A stretch of 22,257 bases of DNA from Lachnospiraceae bacterium UBA1778 (lineage in GTDB: Bacteria; Bacillota; Clostridia; Lachnospirales; Lachnospiraceae). The stretch covers positions 2,113 through 24,369 of the forward strand of contig DCGM01000056.1 of the NCBI GenBank assembly GCA_002315255.1. The letters are read 5' to 3'. Both the position numbers and the translations under genes were made by a program. This document shows positions 1 to 7,668 of the stretch, piece by piece. The stretch's first letter is position 1. Each line of letters starts with the position of its first letter. A model generated the notes under the pieces. That model was not told where the DNA came from and searched no databases. It saw nothing but the letters and a program-made list of their open reading frames with translations.

Positions 1-1
1 G

Positions 2-1377
2 GGTACCTCGGAAATCGGTGAGAACAGCTGGGTGATCGGAGCAATCGACCATCATGTGACCGATTATACGGTAACGGTGAAGCCGACGAAGGACAGCACC
101 GGTATCTTAACCGGCACCTGTGACCATTACGGATGCAGCCATACGGAGACTGTGATTCTGCCGAAGCTTTCCGAAGCGGATTACGAGAAGATATCCTCCT
201 CACCGGCAACGGAGACCGATGAAGGATCCGAAACCTGGACGCTGAAGGATGAAACCTACGGCACCGTTTCTGTCGGGTTTACGCTTTCTGCGTTAGGACA
301 TTCGCATAATCTGACAGAGCATCCTGCGAAGGAAGCAACCTGTAGCGAAGACGGAAATCTTCTTTATTACAGCTGCGAATGCGGAAAATTCTTCAGCGAT
401 GCCGAAGGCACCTTGGAAATCGGTGAGAACAGCTGGCTTCTCTCGAAGGTCGGCCATAGCTACACCTATCAGGTGACGACGGCTCCGACGAAGCTCACGG
501 CCGGTACATTGACCGGAACCTGTAGATTTGACGGCTGTCAGACGATCGACGAGGTAGTCCTGCCGAAGCTTACGGAGAAGGATTACACCTATGCGGTCAC
601 GAAGGAAGCGGAAGAAGGAATCAGCGGAAGCGAGACCTGGACGCTTAAAGAGGATTCCTACGGCGTAATCGTCATTACGACGGTCATCCCGGCGAAGGGG
701 CATAGCTTAACGGCGCATGCAGCGCATGAAGCGGGATGCGATGAAGCCGGAAACACGTTATATTACAGCTGCGAATGCGGCAAATATTTCCGTGACAGTA
801 TCTGCGAAACTGAGATTGTGGAAGGAAGCTGGATTGTTTCCGCGAAGACGCACCATTACGTATATACGGTGACGAAGGCGCCGACTGCGGCAGCAACGGG
901 CACATTGACCGGAACCTGCGATAACGACTGCGATTCCGAAGTAAAACTCACGCTTCCGAAACTTACGGAAACTGATTACACGTATCAGATCGTGAAGGCA
1001 GCGGAGGAAGGTGTGGCCGGTTTTGCGAAGTGGACCTGGAAGGATGATACCTGCGGCGAGATCATTGTCGAAACCGTGATTCCGGCACTTCCGCATACGC
1101 ATAAGCTCACAGAGCATAAAGCGGTTACCGCTACCTGTGACCATTCCGGCAGCAACCTGTATTACAGCTGTACCTGCGGCAAGTATTTCAGTGATGCGGC
1201 AGGAACGAAAGAGATTAAGGCGAACAGCTGGGTCATTTCTGCGACCGGACACAACCGGACATACGAGGTGACGAAGGATCCGTCGCTTGATGCGACAGGA
1301 AGCTTAACCGGCACCTGCGGAAACGGAAGCTGCACGGAAGAAGCGATAACGGTGACACTTGGAAACCTTTCTGCGCT
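2..1377 (+). repeat. In-gene repeats of about 396-399 bp in the dockerin protein
   Basis: The codons for YYSC recur at 365, 761 and 1160, giving periods of 396 and 399 bases; a partial earlier copy opens the window. Each unit encodes an LTEH..ATC..YYSC.CGK half followed by an LTGTC..LPKLT..ETWTLK half. Cysteines recur at fixed places (ATC, SCxC, GTC), so disulfides or metal binding are possible but not shown. Confidence 0.8.
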
Positions 1378-1747
1378 CGCATTGACGACGCTCGATACAC
1401 GGAAGACCGCTGTGGCCGCTTATGCGGACGATGTAGTGAAGAGCCTGAAGGCGAAGCTTCAAACTGCCGGAAAGTCGGAGACTACGACGAAGCTTTCGGC
1501 AGTGAAGACGCTGATAGAGGAGAAGGTATCCACAATTCTCACGAAGTACATCAAGGGCGATGTAACCGGTGACGGAGTGATCAATGGCCTCGACGTCCTC
1601 CGCCTGATGAAATATGTGGCGAAGGTGGAAAATACGAAGATTAACGAATGGAACTCGAAGATGAACGGGGACGATGAGATTAACGGTCTCGACATTCTCC
1701 GGCTGAAGAAGTTTATCGCGAAGGTTCCGTGCGTTAAGTTAGAGTAA
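2..1747 (+). CDS. Dockerin-bearing secreted repeat protein, 5' end outside the window
   Basis: The reading frame is open from the first bases, and the residues before the first possible GTG start (position 32) match the repeat pattern further on, so the gene begins upstream. At least 581 residues are present. The body is about 3.5 copies of a roughly 132-residue repeat with the Cys-containing patterns YYSCxCGKxFSD, NSWxxS and LTGTC. Similar repeats are common in large Firmicutes surface proteins. The last 65 residues form a type I dockerin: the first calcium loop, DVTGDGVINGLD, is intact, while the second, KMNGDDEINGLD, has Lys in place of the first Asp. Dockerins bind cohesins, and a cohesin gene starts 14 bases downstream. 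The protein is probably extracellular and held by that or another cohesin. No catalytic domain is visible in the part seen. The dockerin call is strong; the repeat function is unknown. Confidence 0.85.
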   Translation, partial: GTSEIGENSWVIGAIDHHVTDYTVTVKPTKDSTGILTGTCDHYGCSHTETVILPKLSEADYEKISSSPATETDEGSETWTLKDETYGTVSVGFTLSALGHSHNLTEHPAKEATCSEDGNLLYYSCECGKFFSDAEGTLEIGENSWLLSKVGHSYTYQVTTAPTKLTAGTLTGTCRFDGCQTIDEVVLPKLTEKDYTYAVTKEAEEGISGSETWTLKEDSYGVIVITTVIPAKGHSLTAHAAHEAGCDEAGNTLYYSCECGKYFRDSICETEIVEGSWIVSAKTHHYVYTVTKAPTAAATGTLTGTCDNDCDSEVKLTLPKLTETDYTYQIVKAAEEGVAGFAKWTWKDDTCGEIIVETVIPALPHTHKLTEHKAVTATCDHSGSNLYYSCTCGKYFSDAAGTKEIKANSWVISATGHNRTYEVTKDPSLDATGSLTGTCGNGSCTEEAITVTLGNLSALALTTLDTRKTAVAAYADDVVKSLKAKLQTAGKSETTTKLSAVKTLIEEKVSTILTKYIKGDVTGDGVINGLDVLRLMKYVAKVENTKINEWNSKMNGDDEINGLDILRLKKFIAKVPCVKLE

Positions 1748-1761
1748 AGGATGGGCGCAGT

Positions 1762-3102
1762 ATGAAGAAAAGATTAAAAGCAATCAGCATTATCTTAGCA
1801 ATGATATTAGCCTTAGCACCGGGTTTTCCGGTGCAAAAGGCTTATGCTGCGGGGACTGCCATTACGGTTCAGACGCTGGAAGCGCATCCCGGCGATACGG
1901 TGACACTGAAGGTTTCCATCAGCGGAAACACCGGTGTGGCCCTATTCCAGCTGCCCCTATCCTACGACAGCGACAAGCTTGAAAAAGTATCCTTTAAAGG
2001 CGTAAAGCTGATGGATACGGACTGGACGATCGGTCAGGAAGCTTTGTGGGTGTGCCTTGACATGTACACCGGAAACGGCACGATTCTGGAACTGACGTTT
2101 AAAGTGAAAGACGGGACATCAGGCTTTGCGGCGGTGTCGATCGGAAGTGGAGCGCTGGTGGCCGATTATGATGAGACGGTGCTGACAGTAAGTTATGTTT
2201 CCGGCGGCGTAAATATCACGAAAAAACCGGCGCCGACAGAGCCTGCGTCGACGGAGCCTGCGCCGACCGAACCGAAGCCGACGGAACCGAAGCCGACCGA
2301 GCCTGCGCCGACCGAGCCCGAAACAGTTCCGTCCGAATCAGAGACGGTTATCGGAAGCGAGACAGAGTCGACTGAAGAGCCGACAGAACCGGAAACCGGC
2401 AGGAAGTCGGTAAAATCCGGCGAAAGCATTGAAATATTGATCGGCGAAGGAAAAGCGCTGATCAGTCTTCCAGCAGCGAAAACGAACAGAGCCGAAATCG
2501 GCCTCGAATATGACGGAAATCTTTCGGAGCAGCTTCTGACTACAGAAGAACTGAAGCGGGTGACCGAAGGCGAAAAGGCAGAAATCAGCATCTCGGCGGA
2601 TTGGGTTTCGGAAGAGGAGATGACATATAAAAATCATCAGGCGTTAGAAACAGCCCTGGCAGAACTTCAGAAGGACGGAAGCCTGGCGGGAGTGCTCGGG
2701 ACGCTGAATCTGGATCTCTCGAAGCGGATCGGAAACGATGCGGTGGTGAAAATGACAGAGGCAGAGATCGCTGAAGCGCTGAAAGCGGCAGACGGCTGTT
2801 TCACGCTGAACCTATCAGAATTAACGGCGCCTGAAGGAATCGAAAGCGAGCTTTATATGCTCCTTCTTTTCGAAGACGGGTCTACAAAACTTAAAAAGAT
2901 TACGGAACTTTCGCATGACGCTGTGACGGTCGAATCAGGAGCAGTTCCGCTCGCGGTTCTGTATGTCTCCGCTAAAACAGAGAAGAGCTACTGGTTCTAC
3001 TTTATCGGACTTGGAATTGCGGTAGTCGTGATTCTGGCAATCTGTCTCCTTCGGAAGAAGCAAGTCCTTCTCCTTACCGGGAAGCAGAAAAAGAGTAAAT
3101 AA
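1762..3102 (+). CDS. Membrane-anchored single-cohesin protein
   Basis: 446 residues. Residues 1-30 form a signal peptide (Lys/Arg start, hydrophobic core, AYAA cleavage region). About 33-152 read as a cohesin, with the typical opening AHPGDTVTLKVSISG and core FQLPLSYDSDKLE. A Pro-Thr-Glu linker (APTEP/KPTEP repeats) spans about 156-210. Residues 215-405 are an unrecognised extracellular region. A transmembrane helix lies at about 410-430, followed by a Lys/Arg-rich tail. There is no LPXTG motif, so anchoring is by the helix. Cohesins bind dockerins, and the upstream gene ends in one, so this protein may hold that repeat protein at the cell surface. Fourteen bases separate the genes, which suggests one transcript. 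The ribosome site before the ATG is weak (AAAGGA about 10 bases away). The pairing is inferred. Confidence 0.85.
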   Translation: MKKRLKAISIILAMILALAPGFPVQKAYAAGTAITVQTLEAHPGDTVTLKVSISGNTGVALFQLPLSYDSDKLEKVSFKGVKLMDTDWTIGQEALWVCLDMYTGNGTILELTFKVKDGTSGFAAVSIGSGALVADYDETVLTVSYVSGGVNITKKPAPTEPASTEPAPTEPKPTEPKPTEPAPTEPETVPSESETVIGSETESTEEPTEPETGRKSVKSGESIEILIGEGKALISLPAAKTNRAEIGLEYDGNLSEQLLTTEELKRVTEGEKAEISISADWVSEEEMTYKNHQALETALAELQKDGSLAGVLGTLNLDLSKRIGNDAVVKMTEAEIAEALKAADGCFTLNLSELTAPEGIESELYMLLLFEDGSTKLKKITELSHDAVTVESGAVPLAVLYVSAKTEKSYWFYFIGLGIAVVVILAICLLRKKQVLLLTGKQKKSK

Positions 3103-3120
3103 TCAGATTATATCCTAAGC

Positions 3121-3154
3121 AGGGGTTGTGAGTTTCACAGCCCCTATTTTTTTC
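3121..3154 (+). terminator. Rho-independent terminator after the cohesin gene
   Basis: A 10-bp stem (3121-3130 with 3136-3145, one G-U pair) with a 5-base loop is followed by A and a run of T. It ends the dockerin/cohesin transcript. Confidence 0.85.
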
Positions 3155-3181
3155 GATAAAAATCATTAAACTTTTCCCGCT

Positions 3182-3213
3182 TTTAACCTTGTTTTAACTC
3201 CGCCCCTTATAGT
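3182..3213 (+). promoter_or_regulatory. Pho-box-like direct repeat and -10 of the VTC-CotH operon
   Basis: TTTAAC occurs at 3182-3187 and 3193-3198, an 11-base period. A -10-like TATAGT lies at 3208-3213, nine bases after the second copy. There is no good -35. Direct repeats one helical turn apart in place of the -35, just upstream of the -10, are the layout known for PhoB/PhoP-activated promoters. The first downstream gene is a polyphosphate-polymerase-like protein, which fits phosphate control. This is a prediction only. Confidence 0.45.
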
Positions 3214-3258
3214 ACCCCTGTACGATAAAAGAACTGCTAAAGAAAGGAGGATGATAGT

Positions 3259-3930
3259 ATGAAATTCCGTCATGAATGGAAACATGAAATCAATGCGATG
3301 GATAAGCGGATTTTAGACGCCCGTCTTTCCGCCATCATGAAAGTGGACCCTCACTCGATCGACGGCATCTATCACAGCCGGACGCTTTACTTCGATAATC
3401 TTTACGATAAAGCGCTTCGCGAAAAGGTTGACGGCGTGAACATGCGCGAAAAGTTCCGAATCCGCTTCTATAATGGAGATCTCTCCTATCTGACGCTCGA
3501 AAAAAAGAGCAAGATCAACGGCTTATGTAATAAAATCAGTGCCGATGTCACGGCAGAGGAAGCGCAGAGAATGGTCGACGGCGACATCGAATGGATGAAG
3601 GATGACAGCCGCGAGCTGGTCGTGGAGCTGTATTCTAAAATGAAGTCGCAGGGACTTCGGCCGAGGACGATCGTCGAGTATACGCGGAAGGCTTACATCT
3701 ATAAGCCCGGCAATGTGCGCGTTACCTTCGACTATGACATCCGGACCGGCGATTTCCGAACCGATTTCCTGAATCCGAACACAGTCACCATCCCGGTTAT
3801 CGATTCCCCGATCATACTTGAGGTCAAATGGGACGAGTTTCTACCGGACATCATCCGGGACGCCGTCACATTGGAAGGACGGCATGTAACTGCTTTTTCC
3901 AAATATGAGCAATGCCGTATCTACGGTTAA
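3259..3930 (+). CDS. VTC-domain protein, polyphosphate polymerase-like
   Basis: 223 residues, cytoplasmic, no membrane segment. The sequence fits the VTC/CYTH-like tunnel fold: FRHEWKHEI at the N-terminus (basic and acidic residues typical of strand 1), YFDN near 44-47, REKFRIRFY at 63-71, LEKKSK at 80-85, VEYTRKAY near 139-146, RVTFDYD at 154-160 and ILEVKWDEFLP at 187-196. In yeast Vtc4 this fold makes polyphosphate from ATP inside a ring of Arg/Lys/Glu residues. Bacterial members often sit beside DUF4956 and CotH genes, as here. The bacterial product is less certain than the fold. The start has an AAAGGAGG site at good distance. It is the first gene of a four-gene operon behind a possible Pho box. 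Confidence 0.88.
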   Translation: MKFRHEWKHEINAMDKRILDARLSAIMKVDPHSIDGIYHSRTLYFDNLYDKALREKVDGVNMREKFRIRFYNGDLSYLTLEKKSKINGLCNKISADVTAEEAQRMVDGDIEWMKDDSRELVVELYSKMKSQGLRPRTIVEYTRKAYIYKPGNVRVTFDYDIRTGDFRTDFLNPNTVTIPVIDSPIILEVKWDEFLPDIIRDAVTLEGRHVTAFSKYEQCRIYG

Positions 3931-3966
3931 AAACAGATCATCTAAAACATTTTCAAGGAGAAAACC

Positions 3967-4638
3967 ATGAATTTTACTGACATTTTTACTTCCGAATTTC
4001 TTTCAAACATCTCGGCGGTTTCGCCGCTTGATATGGTGCTGACGCTCGTTTTAGCATTTGGCATCGGCATTTTTATCTTCTTTGTCTATAAGAAAACCTA
4101 TCGCGGCGTCATGTATTCGTCATCATTTGGGGTCACGCTGATCGCGCTTACGATGATCACCTCGCAGGTCATCTTAGCCGTCACATCGAACGTTGTTCTG
4201 TCGCTCGGCATGGTCGGCGCATTGTCCATCGTCCGGTTCCGTACGGCGATCAAGGAGCCGCTCGATATCGCGTTCCTGTTCTGGTCGATCGCAGCCGGCA
4301 TTATCTTAGCAGCAGGAATGATTCCGCTCGCAGTCATCGGCAGCGTAGTGATCGGTCTCATCCTTCTCTTCTTCGTCAATAAAAAGTCGCACAAGAATCC
4401 GTATATTCTCGTTCTTTCCTGCCAGAGCCATGAGGCAGAAACCGAGGCTATGAAGTTCGTCAACGGACAGGTCGAACGTTGTGTCATCAAGTCGAAATCC
4501 GCGCAGAACGGCCTCGTCGAACTGAACATGGAAATCCGGATGAAGGACGATAACACCGACTTTGTCAATGCGCTTTCCGCCATGAACGGTGTCAACAGCG
4601 CCACACTCGTCAGCTATAACGGAGAGTACATGGGCTAA
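3967..4638 (+). CDS. DUF4956 integral membrane protein
   Basis: 223 residues. Hydrophobic segments lie at about 20-41, 53-76, 78-90 (a helix leading into IVRFRTAIKEPLD) and 100-138, giving three to five membrane helices. A soluble C-terminal domain at about 145-223 has an alternating beta/alpha look (YILVLSCQ..., VELNMEIRM, NGVNSATLVSYNG). The conserved GxVGALSIVRFRTAIKEP patch is what suggests DUF4956. Biochemical function is unknown. Its constant partners, VTC and CotH proteins, suggest that it helps deliver or use a phosphate-type substrate at the membrane. It starts 36 bases after the VTC gene with an AAGGAG site, and the CotH gene follows after 11 bases. Confidence 0.8.
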   Translation: MNFTDIFTSEFLSNISAVSPLDMVLTLVLAFGIGIFIFFVYKKTYRGVMYSSSFGVTLIALTMITSQVILAVTSNVVLSLGMVGALSIVRFRTAIKEPLDIAFLFWSIAAGIILAAGMIPLAVIGSVVIGLILLFFVNKKSHKNPYILVLSCQSHEAETEAMKFVNGQVERCVIKSKSAQNGLVELNMEIRMKDDNTDFVNALSAMNGVNSATLVSYNGEYMG

Positions 4639-4649
4639 GGAGGAATTCA

Positions 4650-6917
4650 ATGTCTACAAGTAAGCATATAGATAAAATCTGTATGGCTGCTGTCGCGCTC
4701 ATGCTGGTGATCACGATCCTCTTTATGTGCGGAAGCTCTCTCGGAATCACGGTGAAAACGCCGACCATGCGTTATGAGAGCACATTGTTCGACACGTCTT
4801 ATGTTCATCAGATCGATATCGTGATGAACGATTGGGACAGCTTCATTGAAACCTGTGAGAATGAGGAGTACGCTTCCTGCACCGTGGTGATAGACGGCGA
4901 AAGCCATAAGAATGTCGCTATCCGTGCGAAGGGAAATACTTCGCTTTCCACGGTTTCGACGCTTGGGAGCGACCGCTACAGCTTTAAGCTGGAGTTCGAT
5001 CATTATAACAGCGGAAGCACCCTAGACGGTCTCGATAAGCTCTGTCTGAACAATCTGATTCAGGACTATACGATGATGAAGGACTATATCGTCTATCAGA
5101 TGATGGATAACTTCGGCGTCGACAGTCCGCTCTGCTCCTTCGCCTATATTACGGTGAACGGAGAGGATTGGGGACTTTATCTCGCAGTCGAAGGAATCGA
5201 AGACAGCTTCCTTTCCCGAAATTATGGCAATGAAGACGGCGACCTCTATAAGCCGGACAGCTTAAGCTTCGGCGGCGGAAGAGGAAACGGCAAGGACTTC
5301 AACATGGATGATTTCGACTTCGATTTCGGCGGCAGTTCTGACACATCGGAATCCTCCGCTGCCTCTGAAACCGAGGCTTCAGGCGAGTGGCCGGGGGACA
5401 TGGGCGGAATGATGCCAGGGGACATGGGTGGAACGATGCCGGGCGGAATGGCCGGTGGAATGGGCAGCGACGACGTCAAGTTAAAATATATTGACGACGA
5501 TCCTGACAGCTATTCTAACATTTTCTCAAGCGCGAAGACGATCGTCACCACAGCCGACGAGAATCGCCTGATCCAGTCTTTAAAGAATCTGAGCGAGTAT
5601 AAAGATCTCGAAAATACGGTTGATATCGATGAAGTTGTCCGGTATTTTGTCGTCCATAATTTCGTCTGTAACGGCGACAGCTATACAGGATCGATGATTC
5701 ATAACTATTATCTCTACGAGAGCGACGGAGTCCTTTCGATGATTCCGTGGGACTATAACCTCGCGTACGGGACGTTCCAGGGGAACAATGCGAGCGACAC
5801 AGTCAATACCTCGATTGACAGCCCGATTTCGGGCGGCTCTGTCGATGACCGGCCAATGCTCGGATGGATCTTCTCCGATGAAACATATACCGAAATGTAC
5901 CATGAGATTTTCGCTGAGTTTATCGAAAAGTGGTTTGCCGACGGCGAACTTGCGGAGATGATCAGCGAAACGGCGGAAATGATCCGCCCGTATGTCGAGA
6001 AGGACCCGACAAAGTTCTGTACGACCGCAGAGTTTGACAGCGGCGTCAGCGCATTGACCGAGTTTGTCACGCTCCGCGCGGAAGCGGTTTCGCGGCAGCT
6101 CGAAGGCGACACCACGAAGGTCGAAACCGGCACGCTGAATCTGAATGCGATGGGCACGATGAATAACGGCGGCGGTATGGGCGGCGGCACGGATATCCCC
6201 GGAATGCAGAACATGAACCTTCTGTCCTTCCTGACGATTAAAGATGCGGCCGGCAATGCGGTCGACTTCTCGAGCATTGTTCCTTCGACCGCGACGATCG
6301 CCAGCGTGGCACTTTCCGACGGAACCTCTGTCAGCCTGACAGGAACCGATATGCAGGCACTCATGAATCTCGACGTGACGAAGATCGTCTCGGTTACCGA
6401 TGCTGAAGGGAATGTTTACGATCTTTCTGCTTATACCATCTCGCGTGAAACCCCGACGGTACCGGGCGATCAGGGCGAAAACCAGCCGGGCGGCCAGGGC
6501 GGCACACAGCCAGGCGGCCAGGGCGGATTCGACCCGAACAGCCAGGGCGGAACACAGCAGGGCGGAAACGGTCAGACGCTGCCAGGCGGGCAGGGCGGAT
6601 TTGATCCGAACAGCCAGGGCGGAACACAACAGGGCGGAACAGAGCAGGGCGGAACACAGCCGAGCATGCCAGATGGTCAGGGCGGAAACGGTCAGACACA
6701 GCCAGGCGGTCAGGGCGGAAACGGTCAGACACAGCCAGGCGGTCAGGGCGGATTTGACCCGACCGGCCAGGGCGGAACACAGCCGGGCGGCCAGGGCGGA
6801 ACTCAGCCGGGCGGCGCGTGGAACATGAATTCAGAAGCGATGAAATGGATCCTTCTGGGCGTGTCGGTGCTGGTTCTCGGAATCGGCGTGCTGATCGCAG
6901 TTAAAAAGAAATATTGA
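4650..6917 (+). CDS. CotH-family protein kinase, membrane-anchored with Gly/Gln-rich tail
   Basis: 755 residues. An N-terminal hydrophobic segment (10-32) acts as signal or anchor. The CotH domain covers about 50-490: IRAKGNTS at 91-98 and KLEF near 113-116 are the ATP-binding strand region, and HNFVCNGDSYTGSMIHNYYLY followed by IPWDYNLAYG (365-374) matches the catalytic and metal-binding part. CotH proteins of spore formers phosphorylate coat proteins; extracellular anaerobe versions are common but their targets are mostly unknown. Odd here are an acidic/Ser and Gly-Met-rich insert (about 205-275) inside the kinase region and a low-complexity GGQGG tail (about 605-725) before a C-terminal membrane helix (about 732-751). 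No LPXTG is present. The AGGAGG site fits the ATG. Confidence 0.88.
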   Translation: MSTSKHIDKICMAAVALMLVITILFMCGSSLGITVKTPTMRYESTLFDTSYVHQIDIVMNDWDSFIETCENEEYASCTVVIDGESHKNVAIRAKGNTSLSTVSTLGSDRYSFKLEFDHYNSGSTLDGLDKLCLNNLIQDYTMMKDYIVYQMMDNFGVDSPLCSFAYITVNGEDWGLYLAVEGIEDSFLSRNYGNEDGDLYKPDSLSFGGGRGNGKDFNMDDFDFDFGGSSDTSESSAASETEASGEWPGDMGGMMPGDMGGTMPGGMAGGMGSDDVKLKYIDDDPDSYSNIFSSAKTIVTTADENRLIQSLKNLSEYKDLENTVDIDEVVRYFVVHNFVCNGDSYTGSMIHNYYLYESDGVLSMIPWDYNLAYGTFQGNNASDTVNTSIDSPISGGSVDDRPMLGWIFSDETYTEMYHEIFAEFIEKWFADGELAEMISETAEMIRPYVEKDPTKFCTTAEFDSGVSALTEFVTLRAEAVSRQLEGDTTKVETGTLNLNAMGTMNNGGGMGGGTDIPGMQNMNLLSFLTIKDAAGNAVDFSSIVPSTATIASVALSDGTSVSLTGTDMQALMNLDVTKIVSVTDAEGNVYDLSAYTISRETPTVPGDQGENQPGGQGGTQPGGQGGFDPNSQGGTQQGGNGQTLPGGQGGFDPNSQGGTQQGGTEQGGTQPSMPDGQGGNGQTQPGGQGGNGQTQPGGQGGFDPTGQGGTQPGGQGGTQPGGAWNMNSEAMKWILLGVSVLVLGIGVLIAVKKKY
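6475..6825 (+). repeat. Short in-frame GGQGG/TQPGG coding repeats in the CotH tail
   Basis: Irregular tandem units based on GGxGGTQPGGQ and GGFDPNSQGGTQQ make up about 115 residues. Identical short blocks (QPSMPDGQGG, GGFDPNSQ) recur in the next gene at about 7165-7245. Expansion and contraction by slippage is likely, so assemblies may vary here. Confidence 0.85.
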
Positions 6918-6925
6918 GGTTAACG

Positions 6926-7480
6926 ATGAAAAAGCGTTCAAAACTTTTAGCTCTCAGCTGTTTTCTTTCTCTTATGCTTCTCGCAGGCTGCGGGAACAAT
7001 GCGGAAACCGCCGCGAGCGGCTCACAAAAATCTGACAATGTTCCTAATGCTTCCATCACTCCGATGGCAGCTACAGAAATGGGAATCGTGACCGCAGTCG
7101 ACGGAAACAAGATTACCTATACTGTAAATTCCCAGATGGGCGGTATGGCCCCGAATGGACAGGGCGGCGCACAGCCGAGCATGCCCGACGGGCAGGGCGG
7201 TATGGATCCGAATGGACAGGGCGGATTTGACCCGAACAGTCAGTCGGGAATGACGGGCGAGACGAAAACATTGACGGTTTCGGACACCTCGATTCTTTAT
7301 AAAATCGAAAACAATGTCGAAGTTCAGGCCGCACTTTCCGACATCACAGTGGGCGCTATGCTCCAGATCACCTATGGGGATTCCTCAGAAATCACAAAGA
7401 TCGTGATCGGCAGCGGAAGCAGTCCAGACGGGACAGCACCGAATGGTAATGGCGAACCGTCGTCCTCCACAATTTCATAG
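6926..7480 (+). CDS. Gln/Gly-rich lipoprotein of the CotH operon
   Basis: 184 residues from the ATG at 6926, which has GAGG six bases upstream; a TTG at 6914 overlapping the previous stop is also open but less likely. The signal peptide ends in the lipobox LLAGC, with Cys22 as lipid site. Next comes a short beta-like piece (GIVTAVDGNKITYTVN), a low-complexity region (about 62-105) sharing QPSMPDGQGG and GGFDPNSQ blocks with the CotH tail, and a second beta-rich piece (KTLTVSDTSILYKIENN...GAMLQITYGDSSEITKIVI). The two pieces may be one small OB-like domain split by the insert; this is a guess. It is the last gene before a strong terminator. Being outside the membrane and co-expressed, it could be a substrate or partner of the kinase. 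Confidence 0.75.
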   Translation: MKKRSKLLALSCFLSLMLLAGCGNNAETAASGSQKSDNVPNASITPMAATEMGIVTAVDGNKITYTVNSQMGGMAPNGQGGAQPSMPDGQGGMDPNGQGGFDPNSQSGMTGETKTLTVSDTSILYKIENNVEVQAALSDITVGAMLQITYGDSSEITKIVIGSGSSPDGTAPNGNGEPSSSTIS

Positions 7481-7519
7481 ATAACCATGATGAGGCTCTG
7501 CCTCGCCATAGCGTATGCT

Positions 7520-7553
7520 AAAAGCCCCACGGATTCTGTCCGTGGGGCTTTTT
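7520..7553 (+). terminator. Strong terminator after the CotH operon
   Basis: A perfect 14-bp stem (7520-7533 with 7539-7552) with a 5-base loop has its A and T flanks inside the stem. It would work in both directions. Confidence 0.92.
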
Positions 7554-7567
7554 AAGAATCATTCTTA
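7553..7567. promoter_or_regulatory. 7-1-7 palindrome, possible Fur/PerR-family operator
   Basis: TAAGAATCATTCTTA is a perfect 7-1-7 inverted repeat. PerR and Fur boxes are 7-1-7 palindromes, and each half matches the PerR half TTATAAT at five of seven places. It precedes a rubredoxin/rubrerythrin operon, a usual PerR target in clostridia. It directly adjoins the terminator stem and lies about 40 bases upstream of the -10, so the role is uncertain. Confidence 0.35.
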
Positions 7568-7607
7568 TTTTTGTAACTAAGTCACAGATTCTTCTGTTAG
7601 TGCGTCC

Positions 7608-7613
7608 TATAAT
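7608..7613 (+). promoter_or_regulatory. Consensus -10 of the rubredoxin/rubrerythrin operon
   Basis: TATAAT is exact, about 55 bases before the first gene. No convincing -35 lies 16-18 bases upstream, so activation or a weak -35 is implied. An ACAGA..TCTGT inverted repeat (7584-7597) overlaps the -35 zone. Confidence 0.5.
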
Positions 7614-7668
7614 CTTTATGATACGGCAGAGATTGGGCTGCCGTAAATGAGGATCAGGAGGTAATCCT

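Noticed and set aside
5580..6629. Long minus-strand open frame opposite CotH
   Set aside because: It is a shadow of the biased codons of the CotH gene, has no recognisable domain, and opposes a clear operon.
6400..6828. Alternative plus-strand frame over the GGQGG repeats
   Set aside because: It is produced by the low-complexity repeat in another frame, has an Arg/Ala-rich composition and no ribosome site.
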